Notes: generated by a model not told the origin, from the letters alone. Shown: positions 49,274-63,462, counted from the first letter of the stretch. The stretch is DNA of 64,000 nucleotides from Acanthornis magna (GCA_036785705.1 JAWUZG010000056.1:2977001-3041000), one strand, 5' to 3'. Translations and numbers: made by a program.

Positions 49274-49785
49274 GAATAAGCCTGGAGAAGAACAAGAGGA
49301 AACAAAAAAATCTGAGGCTTTCTTGCAGCTTCAGAGGAGCCCAAAGAAGCTGGCAGGGGAAATGGCTCCAATAGCTGAAGCATTCTCTAAACCTTTAACC
49401 CTTTCATACCTCAGGGAGCATGTTTCAAGTGAAAATCTCAAATTTAGTCAGAGAAAAAAAGCAAGTGGCTGCAGCCACTTGGCTCGTTATGGGGAAAAGT
49501 GTATCTGCTGTTGGTCTGGTGATTTTTGTAGAAAAACTGCATCTTGAAGAGTGAAGCAGTGGCTGCCAACAGCCTCCGATACCACGTAACAAGAAAAATA
49601 ACTTTTCAGCTTTCCTAATTTTTTCAGACACACTACAGATTTTTGTTCTGACATATTTTAAAGATACGTTTTACGTTTTGTGCATTGTGCATAAGGGGAA
49701 CAACATGGATTTAATTATTTAGTTTTTTGACACATGCTGTCTACCAGCTTTTAAATAACTTAGATAAATACATTTTTCTTTTTAG

Positions 49786-49829
49786 AATGGTGTTACAAAT
49801 GAAGAACAAAAACTGTGTTTACTTGAAAA
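49786..49829 (+). CDS. ICE2: Candidate alternative ICE2 exon (44 bases)
   Basis: A strong acceptor (CATTTTTCTTTTTAG) and donor (GTAAGT) flank 44 open bases. Joined directly to exon 14, which ends in phase 0, they read NGVTNEEQKLCLLE plus two bases. This would replace exon 15. It is a prediction from splice signals, phase and protein-like composition, with no homologue I recognise. Confidence 0.4.
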
Positions 49830-50624
49830 GTAAGTGCCATAAATTTGCATTAGGAAACTTACAAGTACAGCAAAACAAGTAAAATAACAGGAGAGCTGCT
49901 TTTTTGCATGTTTAAACTGCTATCACAAAAACAGCAGAGGTCTTAAAGGTGTTCTTCCAAGTCTTTTGTTTGGACTGAGTAAGTTACCAAGTACACACAT
50001 CTGATCAAGCATTCTTCTGCTCATTGGGACTTGACAGGACATGTTTCAATGTCATGAGGATAAAAATAAAAAAGTTGTTTACTGGAGTACACCTGTTAGA
50101 AAATCCTGAAGGTAGGGATTTTTTTGAAATCAGGCTTCAATAATGAATGTATATTAAAAACTTCTTTGTGAAATACCAAGCTTTTTCTGATGTGGGTTTC
50201 TTCCAACTGTTATATATATTTATAGAAGTTATTCAGTTTTTTTTTGGACCACTGCTTGTTTTATCTGCAGTAACAAGCTATTGACAAGCTGAACTGGTGT
50301 TTGCAATTTACAAATAGTTCTGATTCAAAATCCTAAATGCCCTTAATGGCTTCTCATAATAGGAATGTTTTAGCCGTGAGTCATTTTTGCCAGATAACTG
50401 ACTCTATCTGGGGGATTCAAGGCAGTTCTCAGTTTGTATATATAAAACTTCTTGCCAGACTTGTGTGGAATTTGGTTTCCCAATGCAGTTTCATATGGCA
50501 GGAATGGTCTGTTTGCTCATCTATCTCTATGCCTGTTGTGTTACACTGGTGTATTACTAATGATAATGTACCAATTGTAGAGCTGTAGTGGAGCAGCCTG
50601 TGCCGCTGCTGCTGCTGCTTGGCA

Positions 50625-50890
50625 TTATTGCACTGTGGGTGCAGGACTTCATCTTTGCTAAGGCTCATGCCATTCTTGTGGGCCTGGTCATGTAGGCTGT
50701 CCAATTCTCTCTGAATAGAGGCTCATCTGTCCCCTTGACCTCCCTCTTCTCTCCATTTGGTCATCTGCAAACTCAGGGAAAATTGGTTCCATCACGTTAT
50801 TCAGCTGACATAAATACTGAGTAGTGCTGGACCCCGAGAAGCTCTGTGTGTGACCAGCTCAACTGCTTCAGCTGCAAACCACTTCACTAG
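50625..50890 (-). mobile_element. CR1 LINE internal fragment, antisense orientation
   Basis: GGGTGCAGGACTTCATCTTTG, CTGTCCAATTCTCTCTGAAT, CATCTGCAAACTCAGGG and TACTGAGTAGTGCTGGACCCCGAGAAGC follow the order of the CR1 region upstream of the 3' end on the antisense strand. Strongly diverged. Confidence 0.7.
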
Positions 50891-52097
50891 AAATGGAAGG
50901 AAGCCTCTGAGAACAGAAGGTGTTCCATGCTGTGGGAGATCCCTGGTGGAGGTCTGGTTCTGCCCATTCACTGGAGTTGGTTAGGAGATTAAATTGATGG
51001 CTTTTGGTCATGTTTGGACAGTTTGAACTTAGTTTTGGAGGATTGGAGGAGATGTTCTGACCTGGCATTTGAGGTGACTGGTTGGTATATATGCAAAACC
51101 ATGGAACTTGATAAGTTCTTTATGTGAGTGTGCATAACTGCAATGGGTTATTGGCTGTGAAATCTGACTTTTCTTTATTTTTATAATAATGATAGTTTTT
51201 AAACTTAATTTGCACTATGCACTGATAAACTGCTTCCACTGTCATACGTGACTGGCTCAATCTCTTCACCTTTTCTGTCCAACTGCAAACGCTTTTAGGA
51301 ATACAATAGAACCTGTCTATGTAAAATGTATTAGGAAAAGATGTGCTGCATTTTTTTCCTTCTTCTAATGTAGCCTAGCAGCTGGAAGCACAGTAAACTG
51401 GGACCAAGTGACAGTCATCCATTGTGGTGCTGAAGGGTGGGAGATGCCAACAGCAAGGGACTGCCCACCGCCATGCTGTGAAGTTCAGTAGCAGTTATTG
51501 AGCTGTTTGAAGAGGTATTTCTTTTGGTTCTGATTTGTTTGCCCTGTGTTTTATATAGCAGCCTGTTTCAAAAAGAACATAAAATTCAGTTCAGGTGTAG
51601 TCTTTCAGAATGCTTAGTGCTGACCTCCATTTAATAAGCTTGCTTTTAGTTCTGCTGGTAGAAGTTGCACCATTTTCATTCTCCCCCTGTCGAAGTCTGA
51701 CTGGATGTGTAACTTTCTCAGCTGCTTCTGTGAGAAGTTACGTAACTAAGCTCCTTCTTTCTTAATAAAATATGTCCTTTCGTATAAGTGTTGGTACAGT
51801 CCTTCCCAGAAGCACTGTCATTGCTTGGAGTGTTAAATTTGTCTGTACTAAAAATATATTTGCCTTTTTTTTTAGTTGCTCCTAAAATGTATTTTTCTAC
51901 AGAGATTCTTAAACAGTGTTTGCAAGTTCAAATTCTGTTCCTGTGTGTCCAAATCATTGTACTAAAATGTTTTCAAAGATACATTGCTGTATTATATATC
52001 CCAAATTAAATTTCCTTCTCAATGCCAGAAGATAACCTTTGGTGGCCAGGTGACAGTCTAAGCATAAACCATTTGAATTATACCCTGCTTATTGTAG

Positions 52098-52167
52098 ACG
52101 GAAGATTGTCACTGACGAAAAGCTGGTTCAAGCCATTCTGAGCCTTACGAAGGTCTCCTGTAGATAA
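52098..52167 (+). CDS. ICE2: Candidate alternative ICE2 terminal exon
   Basis: After a CTTATTGTAG acceptor, the first base completes the split Lys codon of the 44-base exon. The frame reads RKIVTDEKLVQAILSLTK then VSCR and stops at TAA (52165-52167). Three CpGs in 70 bases of CpG-poor DNA hint at coding constraint. An AATAAA at 52537-52542 could end the transcript. With this tail ICE2 would be 962 residues. Speculative until transcripts are checked. Confidence 0.35.
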
Positions 52168-52169
52168 TC

Positions 52170-55100
52170 TCAAGGCTGCTCTTACTCCTGGCTGTGTCTT
52201 TAAGGTGAGCTAGTCCCCATCTGTTGTAAGACTGAGGAGACGCCATTGTAATATATCTTGCTGAGGGAATTTTTGTTGTTTTATGGAAATACAATGTGTT
52301 GCCAGTTTTAAAATTGTAGAATAACTAAACGTAATGATTATTAAGTAATATCAGTCCTAGTGCAGCCTTCAGGGCATTTCTCAGTATTGATACTTCTCTC
52401 TTCTGCTTATCAGTGAGATGAAAAAAGGACTGAAAGCCCCATTCTTCCCCAAGACAGCATGGTGGCTTTGTGTGACATGTAACAGTAGAGGTATTAGAGA
52501 AAACAGTCTTGTTATTGTTTTTTATTAAAATATTTCAATAAATATTAAAAGAACGAAGTTCTAAACAAAGTTTAAAGTGTCACTTTAAACTCAGCATTAA
52601 AAAAAACATGGTAACAATAACTATGTGGGGAAGGGAGGGGCTATTACAGACCCCAGCAGCATCTCTGATTCTTGGAATGAAATAGAGCAGCCACATCCCT
52701 CTGAATATTCACAGCATGTTTTTACAAGTGTGCATTTTCTATTTTTGATAACCCTAATAGAGAAAAAATATTTGTTTATTTTTCCTAATGGGCCATGTCC
52801 TTGTTCAGAGGAATCAAAAGGAAAAGGATACTGATATTGTTGGCCAAAGCTGTATAATCCAATAGGCCTCTTTGCTTCCTTCAGCTTGATGGGGTACTTC
52901 TCACTGCAGTGCACAGAGCCAGCTGTTCCAAAGGGTGCATGAATACATTCTGGTTTCACTGAAACTTACTCAGAGGTACTTTGCTCAACAGTTTTCACCT
53001 GTGCATAAGATTCCTCCATTGTATGGCAGCATGAGTGGCCAGGAATGTCACCTTACCTGCCTGTGCCTTGAAAACAAGCACACACCACAAGCTTCTCATT
53101 TCTCAGGTGCTGCCAAGTGAATACAATTTGGGAAGGAAAAGAACATGCTGTGCCATGGCAGATATCATTGGAATTCTTTGAACAAAGATAATGCAGAGTT
53201 CTAAAACAATTGTAATTTTTAATAAACCTTGAAATACTTTTGAGTGTTTCAAGCCTTTTGATGCTCAAGGACATGGTACTGAAACTGTATTTTTGAAATT
53301 TTACCTTGAAGTGAGAGCTCCCTATCCATTCCCCACCACTGCCTTGTCCAGGCAATCCTGAATTCTTTCATCATTTCAGGCTTTTAGGAACTAATGGCTT
53401 CAGAGAAAAAACAAACATGAGACTCTGATACTCTAGTGATGCTGATAACATTATCTAAATGCAGTTAGTAATTTGCTGGCACTGCACTGTGTGAGCACTG
53501 CGAGAATAGTTAGATTTGTATGTTTAGGTAGAAAAGGAGCTCATGAATTCCTCCACAAAACAGGATCAAAGATGATAAAGTGATGCCAAATGAAGGCTCT
53601 TTCCTATCTATGCCACATGTATTAAAGGTGTTCCTGGGGAGGTCACAGGGGTGCAACTACCCATCCTCTGCACAAAGTCAGAAAGTTTGGGCATTTCGTT
53701 TTAAAGACATTTTGTGATCTCAAAATTGACTTCCAGAGTTTATACATAGGTTCATGTGCAAGTACCTTTAGATTATCAACTGTGATAAAAGAAAAGGTAT
53801 TGGCCGTTTTAGTGCTTTTTCATACCTGAAGCTGAAGTTAAAAGTCTGGGCACAGAATCAGTTGTTGGCAGCAGATATTCTCGGTTGGAATTTACCTTTA
53901 TGTTTCTAGATTAATTCCCTAATGTGAGGGTGCATCTGTGTACCTGAGAATTTGTTTTTCCAAACAGATCCAACAGAAAGTCTTGCTGTGACTATTACTC
54001 TTTCTTCCCCTACAGTTTGCTGCTACCACAGCTGCTGCTGTAGTGCATTCTGCTATGATTAGAAAGGAATGGCGCAGCATAGCCTTTCTTACTGAACTTC
54101 TTTTGCTCTTCCCTTGTCAGTTCTTCTGATACACTTTAGCACAGAAAGAAAGGCATAAGGGTTTTCTGAAAATAAATTTAGAATACCAGTGTTAAGAATC
54201 AGTGTAGTCAAATTCACTCTGAGATCAATGCTTCTGGTGTACTTTGCAGAAACTATTTTAAGGCATCTATAAATAAAATGGGAATATTTGTTTAGAATTT
54301 AATTTCATCACTGAAAACAAAATTTGGAATAATGATACAACCTTGAAAAGGTTTGAAGCTCAGGTTGGTTCATGATTTTTATCTTTAACGTTTGTTTATC
54401 CCATAGTTGAGTGAACAGCATGAGTGCCACCCTGTGCCAGGCCTGCTGCAATTGATTCAAAAGCTCTACTTTCAAAAGCTCCACCTACCCAAACTTTGCA
54501 CAAACAATTCAAAATAAAAAAGCAGGAGGAATGCAAAAAAAACTTCTGCTGAAATAAGTCACCCATCAGTCCATCTAGTGTGGGCTATGCTGCCAGGCAG
54601 ACAGAGCACTTCAACAAGTATTTGAATGATTGGATTAAATTTGAGCTTAAAAAAGAGGGAAGGAAGAAGCTGTCAGAAGCCTATGGCTGAGCAGGTCTCG
54701 TAGCCACATTAAAAGCTACCTCAGCGGTCAAAATCTATTTATTTCAGAGCCATGCAGTTAACTGCAGGTCTGTTCCCTGGATTGACAGGAGGACAGTAAC
54801 CTTGTGCAGCTCTCTGGATATTCTTTGTTTATAGCAGAAGTAATGAAATAAAGAGGAGGTATAGTTACTGCAAAGCTACACATGCTACTTTCAACAGCTT
54901 TTGTGTAGCCATTTGTAAATTAACAAGTGCTCACATCACAGCTGAAATTCTTTGGCTTGTTTGCAAGTAACCTAAGCAGAATGCACAGTGAGATTGATTA
55001 GAGTGACTTGATCAGTGTAAAAGCAGCACAGAGGTTAAGTAACCTGGAGACAATTTTGTACTGGCACTGTTGCCATCTCTGAAGAAAAAGCATCTTGTGG

Positions 55101-58100
55101 GTCAGTGGACCTCTCACTGCAGGCTCTTTGGTTGGTTGTTTTAATAACAAGCGGAAAATTTGTGTGTGGGTACATGAATAAATAAGTTTGTTTCCTGCCT
55201 TCTTCAGGGAAGATAATTCACACAACAGCCTAGTTATAAAAAAAAAAAAATACTTTGTCTTCCATTTATAGGTTTTCTACCAACCCAGAGAGACAAACTC
55301 AGAAGATAAAGTATTGTACACATTTCTTTGGCTTAAAGAGTACCTGTGGCTCCATGCTCCTCTGTGTGTGTGCATGTTTCAGGCTGTGGCTTAAATTTGG
55401 GCTTCTAAATTTCTATACTGGCAAAATCTTCCCAAAGGCTTTCTTTGGTCCAGCCTCTCTCCACAGGAAGGATGAAGGCTGGCTGGCTTTCCATGTCTGT
55501 CTTTGTTGATCAGCCAGCTGGGCTCTTTCCTCTGCTGTTTTGAACTCAGTTATTCTATACACACTGATGGCTGCTCATTCTTGTATTAATGACTTCCTGG
55601 AGGGTAGTAGCATTAGAAACAGAAACCTTAGCGTTGAGAAGTTGTTAGAAAATTATCTGTAATTGTGTTAGCACTGCAGCCTTTTGTTCTGTCTCCTCAC
55701 CTGTCCCTGGTGTGCAGGACACAGCACTGAAAGTTACCCAGCTCCAGTAGAAGTGTTTACTGAAGGCTTATCTGAAATCAGATGTGAAAATGTTGAGTAT
55801 TATGTGTACTTCTTCATGCTAAAACAGTAGGCTTTTAATATATTTTTTCTTACTCATTGGAGGAAGAGATCTCTGGTTTTAGCATTCAAACCGGTGCTTC
55901 TGACCTGGAAAAGCAAGTCTTAGCCTGCCTGGCAAAAACAAATCTCTTGGTAGCAGCCACTCAATCAACAGCTGTTTGAAGTCAACTTTCTTTGCCTTAA
56001 ATTTTCTCTAAAGCTGTGAGATGCCACTTGAAAGAGCAACAAAACCATCAGTGTAGACAGTCCTATGTAATTAGGAATCTGTGACATTCCTTTGTCACAG
56101 GAATAATGCATAAGGCATTAATAAGGCATAGTTCATTCCCAGCTAGTACCTCAGCTGATCCTAATTTAGGTAATAGAGTTCAGATCATGTAAGAACTTTC
56201 TCAAAATCCTGTGTTTTATGTTATTTTATACTAAACCAAGGTTGATATGTTTTAAAACAAGGCACAAAAACCCCCTTTCCTGCTGTTTCACAGAATCATT
56301 GATTTTAATTGAAAATTTCCAGCTGTGTTGCAGATAGTGGTAGAAATTTTGTGTTGACTTCTCTCAGTGAATTTCACACTATAAGTGATTTTAAAATTAA
56401 TTTTCCTGGGTCATTTCAGAGGTGGCATGATGTTAAACAACAAGGAGATAATTTTGGCAGTATGTAGTTGCCAGCCTGCAGATTTGCTATAGGAACCTGT
56501 TGCTTAAGCATTTTTAGAGTAAGTTTAGGTGGTGCTTAATTAGATTCCTTGAAACTTTCAGAATTATTCCCCAGGATTCCTAGGGGCATATTTAAGGTGT
56601 GATAGCCTCCCCAGTACTTTGGCAGAGGCCAGGAGACTAATCCAAACCATGGGACTGTTTGTGTTATGAGTCACTAAAGTGGAAAGAGCACATAATGATG
56701 GGAAACAATGAAGCAAAACAGACTTGGTTTTACATTAAAGCTTTTAACACTATTCCTAGGAAAAAATTCCCTGAGGACTTTTGGCAGCTTTCATCTTTTG
56801 TAGTTGTTTCTGTCCTTTGGCAAGAAAGGCTAAAAACTCTGCAGTGATTATTCATGCTGGTCTGTTCTGGATGATGTCAGGGGCTGCTACGTGCACTGGT
56901 AATATTTTCTACAGTGTTTTCCAGTGTGGTGGCTGTCTGGGGAACATTATTTTAGAACTGGCAGCCGTGATAGTTTTAAGCACTGTGACATCTAAGTGCG
57001 TTCAAAATCTCTCTTAATGTAATATATAGTGGTAGCCTGTTTATATCAGCAGCATCGTGCTGATATTGCTGGGAAAGCTGAACTCAGCGTAGTGGATTTG
57101 GTTTTGAGATTTGATCTTTTTAACCTGTTAAAGGACCTAAAGGATTAGTTCTAGGACTAAATACAGCATGATACCTGAATTCAGATGGAATTGCAGCTCT
57201 CCAACCCAAAGTACATTAGACTGTGATTGAGGGCATTCATGATAATCTGAGAACAGAAAGTAGACTTTAATATCTGACAAGGCTTTACAGTGCTGGTTTT
57301 GGCTCAGACTGCATGATCTTAGCATGGAAAGGCAGCTGGCTCTCAAGCAGGGCATCAGGAAATCCCCAGGGACTGAGGAAATGCACTAAACATGGTTACA
57401 CACATAGTGACTGTTTGTTTCTATATCCTGCCTCTGTTTCATTCAGTGTAAAGGGGCTGGAGTTTGTTCAAGCCTCCAATACCAGTACACGGGGTTTGGC
57501 AAGTGTTTCATTTCTGTGTTTGTGTGTATCTAGGAGACCTCTTCTAGTCACTAGATGATTGCTCCCATGAGGCGCACTGCAAAACCAAACTGCCGGTGAT
57601 TCACAGTTGAGGTTAGAAATGGACTTGAGCTCCAGATAGGAGTAATACTCATGAGAAACATATGCCAGAGGAGTTACTTTTCTAGGTTTTGCTACACTTG
57701 TTATCTGAGTTGCTGGTTTACATTTGTTCATGATGCGTGTTCCTGGCTGAATCTCTGTGTCACTTAAATGTGCAGACCTCTCTGGCTCACTCTAGTTCTC
57801 ATGCCAAACAGAAGGAAAGAAGGTGCAGCAAGTCAGGGGGGAAAGCCTACAGCACCTTTGAAATTGGTGGCCCATGTTACCTGTGTCAGCTAGATGAGAG
57901 TAATAAAGGGGTTTGCTTCCTTCTGAGCACCTTGACAGGGCACAGATGATTCCATGTTTGCCTTGAACAGTGGGCAGCCAGTGCAATGGGTTACACCACA
58001 GGGACTTTATGAGCTTTGCCAAGTGATAGAGACTTTATTTAGGTTAGATATGTGCCCCAAGACAGATTTGCTTGTTATTAGCTTTTGTGAATATCTAAAG

Positions 58101-61100
58101 GAGTTTCTTTCTGACTGTAACTATAACCTTAGCTAATATTTTGCTTTGTTACTTGTCTTGATTTGGGATCCAAAGTCACTCAGACATCTGGTTCCTTGTG
58201 GAGGCAAACTCCTTGTGCCATTAGGCTTGGAGTGGAAGGATCCAGTGAGATTGAGAGATAAAAGGATGAGGATGATAGTGTTATTTACACTGGTGAGGAA
58301 GAAAATATTTGAAAGTAAGTTAGAGTTCAAGCTAAGGTTATGGTCAGATGTGCACGAAGGTGGCAGAAGAGGGATACTGAACAGCAGACACAATTGTTTT
58401 GCATGTATAGAGTTGTGGCTGAAGGCAAATCCAGTGATAAAACAGTATCAGGATATAAAACGAAACTTAGAAATCACCTTCAAGATGCAGCCAGCTGGTG
58501 GAGAGGTAGATGTTTTACTAGCTTTAAAGAGCATTTGCTGTCAGGCTCTTATGTGTGAGGCGCTTGGAGATTCTGCATGGGAAGTAACCAGGGCAGAATG
58601 CCTGTCATGTCTTTGTCACTCACAGTGACTGCTAAAATATACCCTTTAAACAAGGTTACATCACCTTCCTTGTAATATAGACTTTGTATGAAACAGATGA
58701 AGATAAACTGGAAACAATTTGATTGATCTATTTTTGTATCTTGATGAAGTAATTGTCATTAGCCGTTTTCTTTAGCAGATGCAATGCTTAAACTTTGCCC
58801 TGAAGAGTTAAGAGTTGATAGCTGGGTCTGATCAGTCAGAAGGCAACAGTGTAAGATCACCCAACAAAGCACAGCACTGCAAGGCAGGCAGCCCAGGGCG
58901 CCAGTGTCTAACCTGGATGGTCTGTTCATAAGCACACTACTTATGCCTACACACACTCTCTGTTCCCACACTGAACCAGCAAATGCCAGCTACCTTACCC
59001 ATTATGGTGCTTCGTTTGTAAAATACACACATAACAAAATATTAGAAATCTGGCCAGCACAGAAGATCATTCCAGAGATTAAGTCTAGCTCTTTAAAAGG
59101 GATTATTTCAAGTAAATGAAATTCTGAGTAGAGAATAACATTTGTGCAGGAATGTGCATGTAGTGTAGGAATGAGATTGCACAAAATAGAGTTGATCCGA
59201 GGGCTTAGGTTGTTAGGTGGAGCACCTAACAAGATGTCTGGTTCTTTGGTATTGTATTAGATAAAAGTTGGCATTGGTATTCTGGTCTATTTTTCACAAA
59301 CGTGGGATTACGATTCTGTAATACATAGAGTAAACTCCCTCCATCACCACCTCCCTCAAAAAAAAAAAAAAAGGCCAAAACACAAGTCCCCTCTCCTAAG
59401 CAAAATAGCACTTTCAGTGTTTAGAGTTTTACTAATACAGCTAGATGTGCTAAGCAGGAGTCCTTCCTTCTTTCCTCTGTAGCCATGGACATAATAACTT
59501 GTCAAGTTGTTACCCTGGGAACCCAACTAGCACAACTTTTACATTATGCTCAGCTGTCTCTGTAACCTGTAATTACTCTTGAGTGCTAATAACAAATCTG
59601 TGTCTATTTGTATCATGGCAGTTCCCAAATTAGACCAAACAATCAAGATGCAAAAACAACCCTCAGAGGTCTGCCTGATCCATATGCTAATCAGAATGGA
59701 ATTTATATTATCCTCTTGCAACACATTCAGGGAGCAACACTAGACAGAGGCTCAGTCACACCTAGACCAGAAAGTCCTTTCTCCTGATCCCTCCCCTCTT
59801 TTTTTTTTAGTTGAAGCAACGAGTGTAAGTAGGCAAAACATATTGACAGAGTTGTGGCCTTCATACCTCCAGTATTAACGCAATGTTGATTGTTTGTAGA
59901 CAGCATCCTGAAAGAGGTGAGCAAGATCTGTGTAGATGAAGGAGCGAAACAGACAGAAGTGAGAGAAAAATCAGCTGGAGTGACCGCATATGCAAAGACG
60001 TTATTGCAAAACTAAAGTTGGGTCAGAGGGGAACTAAAACAGAGTATTCAAGTTAAGCACATCAAGCCTCCAGTGATATGATAATAAATGACAGGAAAAA
60101 TCATGTTGGTGATGTGGAAGAAAATGGTGTATTGAATTGAAAGAGGGAGGAAAAGAAGATAAAATCAGTATCAAACAATATTAAGCAGTAACAGAAGAAT
60201 GGTAGAGTTGGCAATGGTAATGTCACTGAGAGGGTGGAGCAAATGGACCTATAGCATGTCCACAGACTACAGGCTGAAGCTCAATCACAGCAGTCAGAAG
60301 GGAAGAATGAGAATTTGGCACAATTATATTTGTTTTTCCATCCACAGGATTCTGTGCGGCCCCAGTCAAGAAAAGTGTGCTCTCTTTGATTGCTGTGGTC
60401 AACGTGCAGGAAGCCTGAGGTCACAAATAGGTAATTGCAGCTGAAGAAGTTGCTCGTGATTTGAAATATGACCTTCTAGGCAGATACCTTAAGGGAGTGC
60501 AGGGACCAAACAATGTGAAAACAAATTGCAAACCTTTCTTGGCACTGCCTTACTTTCCAGTTGAAGCATGTTTCTTCCAGTAAATATCTGTGAGGCAGAC
60601 ACAGAGAGACACTGGGCTTGCAGTAAGTGCAGTCCTTGTCTCAGCCTTTTATCAGCTGACAGTGCTGCACAGGAGCAGTGGTCATGGACTAGAAGCCCTT
60701 GGGACAGGTGCTATACAAACCCTCCAAGTTCTGAGTAAATCTTAAGAAATAACCTATATGATGTACAAGCTTAGGTCTCATTTTAAAAAGTGATACAGGC
60801 ACTTGGCTGCTGTTTTCCCATTAATTAATTCCCCTTCCCTGTTTGGCAGATAAGAGAAGGTTTTCCTGTTTGCTCAGTCTGATTGGTGCCTTCATTAAAT
60901 CACTGGTTTTGCAGACATTTTTCTTAAAAATATGAAGAATATATCATATTTCCATGAGCAGTATCAATGGCTTTGGTATTAGGGGATGGTTGGTTGTTCT
61001 GCCAAAAGCATGACTGTTTTCTGCTGTTCATACTATTTAGATTCCCTGGCTTTGATGTCAGTTGACCTACATATACAGAGAGCAATTGAGGGAATTCTTA

Positions 61101-62900
61101 GCATGTTTGAATATGTGTGTATCTTCTTGACTTTGAATATAGTGGGTTTTTTCTTCCTGTCAATCTTTTTTCTTTTCAAATCACTTCAGCAATCCCTGAA
61201 GTTTGTATAAGTTCAGAGAGGCTGCTGTTTTGAACTGAGGTCAGTGTGTGATTCTGAGACTGAATAACTGATGATTAATTTGGGTGTTAGAGACAACCTT
61301 TCTGAAGTGGTTGGTTATAATAACAGCTCGCTTGATATCAAACTTCTTGCAAACTGTTTGTATGAAGATCTATGCAAAATCAATGGTGGTATGTGAGCTA
61401 CTTCATATTTTAAAAAGTATTGAATTGTTAAAAAGACAACTAATTTCTAAGGAAATGGGAATAGTAGTGTCATTGGAACAGGTTGCAGTAAAGGACTGAA
61501 AGATAAATGGAGCTTCAGGTAAGAGAATTATTGTGTTCCTCCTCAATTCATTAATATGTGGCTCAGCAGATTGTATACAAAAATGCAACATATATGTTGC
61601 ATGTTAGCAATTCATTACATATGTGAAAACACTTTCTTCAGCTGAGGGTGTTGTGGTTATGCTTTTCTGCTTTTGTATTAAGGATGTTTGACAAGAGATT
61701 GGGGTTAAAAAAACTGTCCCTGAGGGATTATGCAGCCATTAGGAGGCAAATTGGCTCTCTGGCCTCGTATCCCTATTTAATGTCCCTAATGAATACTGCA
61801 GTACAGAATGGTTGTTACTTCTAGGACTGTAAATATTTTTGATCTGTGAATAACATTTCCAAGTTGCCAGTGATTTTTTTCTTTTCCTAAGAAACCTGAA
61901 AAGCAGGGGGAAGTTACATTTAACTGTTAGTGACAAACACTGGTTGAAGTGGGATAACCAGGAATTCATTTTGGAAGACCAGGTTCCTTAATACACAGAG
62001 AATAACCGTAGTGGCCTTGCCAAAAAGAAAGCTAATGTGTCAAACTAATGCAATATTGGCACTGACATTTTCTGACAGAATGCTGCTCCATAATATGCCT
62101 TTTCCTATGGCTCTCCCCTTCATGTCACTTTTGTTTAACCAGAAAAGGTGTATTAACATTATTTTCACCTTCTGCAATGACCAGTTCATGTGTCCACTCT
62201 GTTGCCTCCATGTTTGAAGTTGAGTGCAGTATTTCTTAATGTTTCTCCTGGTTTGTATCGCTGATCTTGTTTCATCCCAACAATTACCGTGTCTCTCAGG
62301 CATATTCATGTCTCTTTTGTGTTTGCCAGCTTTTGCCACCACTGTTTTTATGCACCTGGCTAAGCTTAAAACTTTTTTGCTGCCTGTGTCTGCCATCTTT
62401 ATGCCTACAAAAAATACTTCTAGCAGAGACAAATATCTCTTTGCAGAATCAAACCCACTGTGTGACAACATATTCTTGAAAGGACTATGTAAATCTATTC
62501 ACTTGCAGGGAATTAAGAAAACTACACTGAAGTTACAGGAATAACTGCATGTATTGGGAGTGGGGAGTGCTTGCTTTTTCCTGCAGTATTTAATCTTGAT
62601 GACCAGTAAATTGTCCACAATGTTGAGGTGAAACAGTAATCTCAAGTGATCCAACTGCAGATCTGCAAATACTGTTTAACTGTGTTTTGCTTTTGTTACA
62701 AGTTTAACACCTGGGGTTCTATAACTGAGTTTTCACTACTTGGCCTGGGAGAAGCTTTGATTTCCTGTCCATGTGCTGGGTGTGGTAGGCCCGTTCGGGT
62801 TATCTGAGCATGATTCAGTGAACCTCAGAGCAGAGCTTGTATCTCATTCTTGTACCATTTATTGCTTGTGGCAGACGTCATTTCGGCTTCTCCCAGCTCG
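52170..62900. other. Intergenic region between ICE2 and the next CpG island
   Basis: About 10.7 kb of AT-rich DNA with scattered short open frames but no protein-like exon with good splice sites. The longest open frame (58146-58628, +) does not resemble a known family. Simple A runs lie at about 55238-55250 and 59358-59372. It may contain regulatory DNA or old repeats that I could not recognise. Confidence 0.55.
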
Positions 62901-63455
62901 GACACCCCCTGAACTCTGAGCAGTGCTTGCGGGAAGGAGGCTGGGCCCTACCTGCACACTGTGGGGATCTTGGTTTGCTGTGTATGTGCCCAGTTCTCAG
63001 TGGGGCAGGGAGTGCCCGCTTTGTTGGGGCGGGCGCGTTCGGGGTCCGGGCCCTGGGCTGGGTGCTGGGCACATTGGCCGCGGGTGCCGTGCTGTGCTCC
63101 GAGAGCCCCGGCACTGTCACAGCCGCGCTGCTCTGGGAATCCCAAAGCAGCAACCACCTGCTGCCCCTGGAACGCTGAGGGAGGCGTACGGGGGCCGCTT
63201 CCCCGGGGGGTCGCATGTGCAATTGGGGCAGGCGGCGGCCAGGTGGAGAAGCGGGGCTGGGGGGTGAGGGTTGAGCTCCGACCCCTGTACCCAGGGTGCT
63301 GGTCCCGGCGTCTCCGTAACCTCGGGAGTCCCCTGGGCGTCGGACGGGGCCAAGGCCCCGCGAGGCACGGGTGCGGAGGGAGAGGCTGCTCCTGCCCTAC
63401 CCATGCCCACCCCGTCCCTGTCCCCATCCTGCGCCGGGCGTCGGGCGCGGCCGGG

Positions 63456-63462
63456 TGAGTCA
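63456..63462 (+). promoter_or_regulatory. AP-1 consensus site TGAGTCA
   Basis: Exact AP-1 (Fos/Jun) consensus about 85 bases upstream of the inferred start site, within the GC-rich proximal promoter. It would allow induction by growth factors or stress. Confidence 0.6.

Larger units (their letters stand above)
49274..52098 (+). other. ICE2: ICE2 3' UTR and downstream region
   Basis: Downstream of the main stop codon are the candidate alternative exon at 49786-49829 and polyadenylation signals at 50065-50070 (AATAAA), 50153-50158 (ATTAAA) and 51764-51769 (AATAAA). A CR1 fragment lies at 50625-50890. The main 3' UTR may end soon after 50070 or run to about 51790; sequence alone does not decide. 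A (CTG)5 run is near 50607. Confidence 0.5.

Noticed and set aside
49261..49290. Weak donor (AA|GTAGGA) at the ICE2 stop that would extend the frame into 49786
   Set aside because: The donor is poor and the resulting frame (starting MVLQMKNKN) is less protein-like than the direct exon 14 to 49786 join.
58146..58628. Open frame of 160 residues in the intergenic region
   Set aside because: No recognisable domain, no splice context and no CpG or codon signal. Best explained by chance, although an unknown old element cannot be excluded.
62011..62544. Overlapping open frames of 106 and 143 residues on opposite strands
   Set aside because: No domain, signal or homologue recognised, and no promoter or splice signals nearby.
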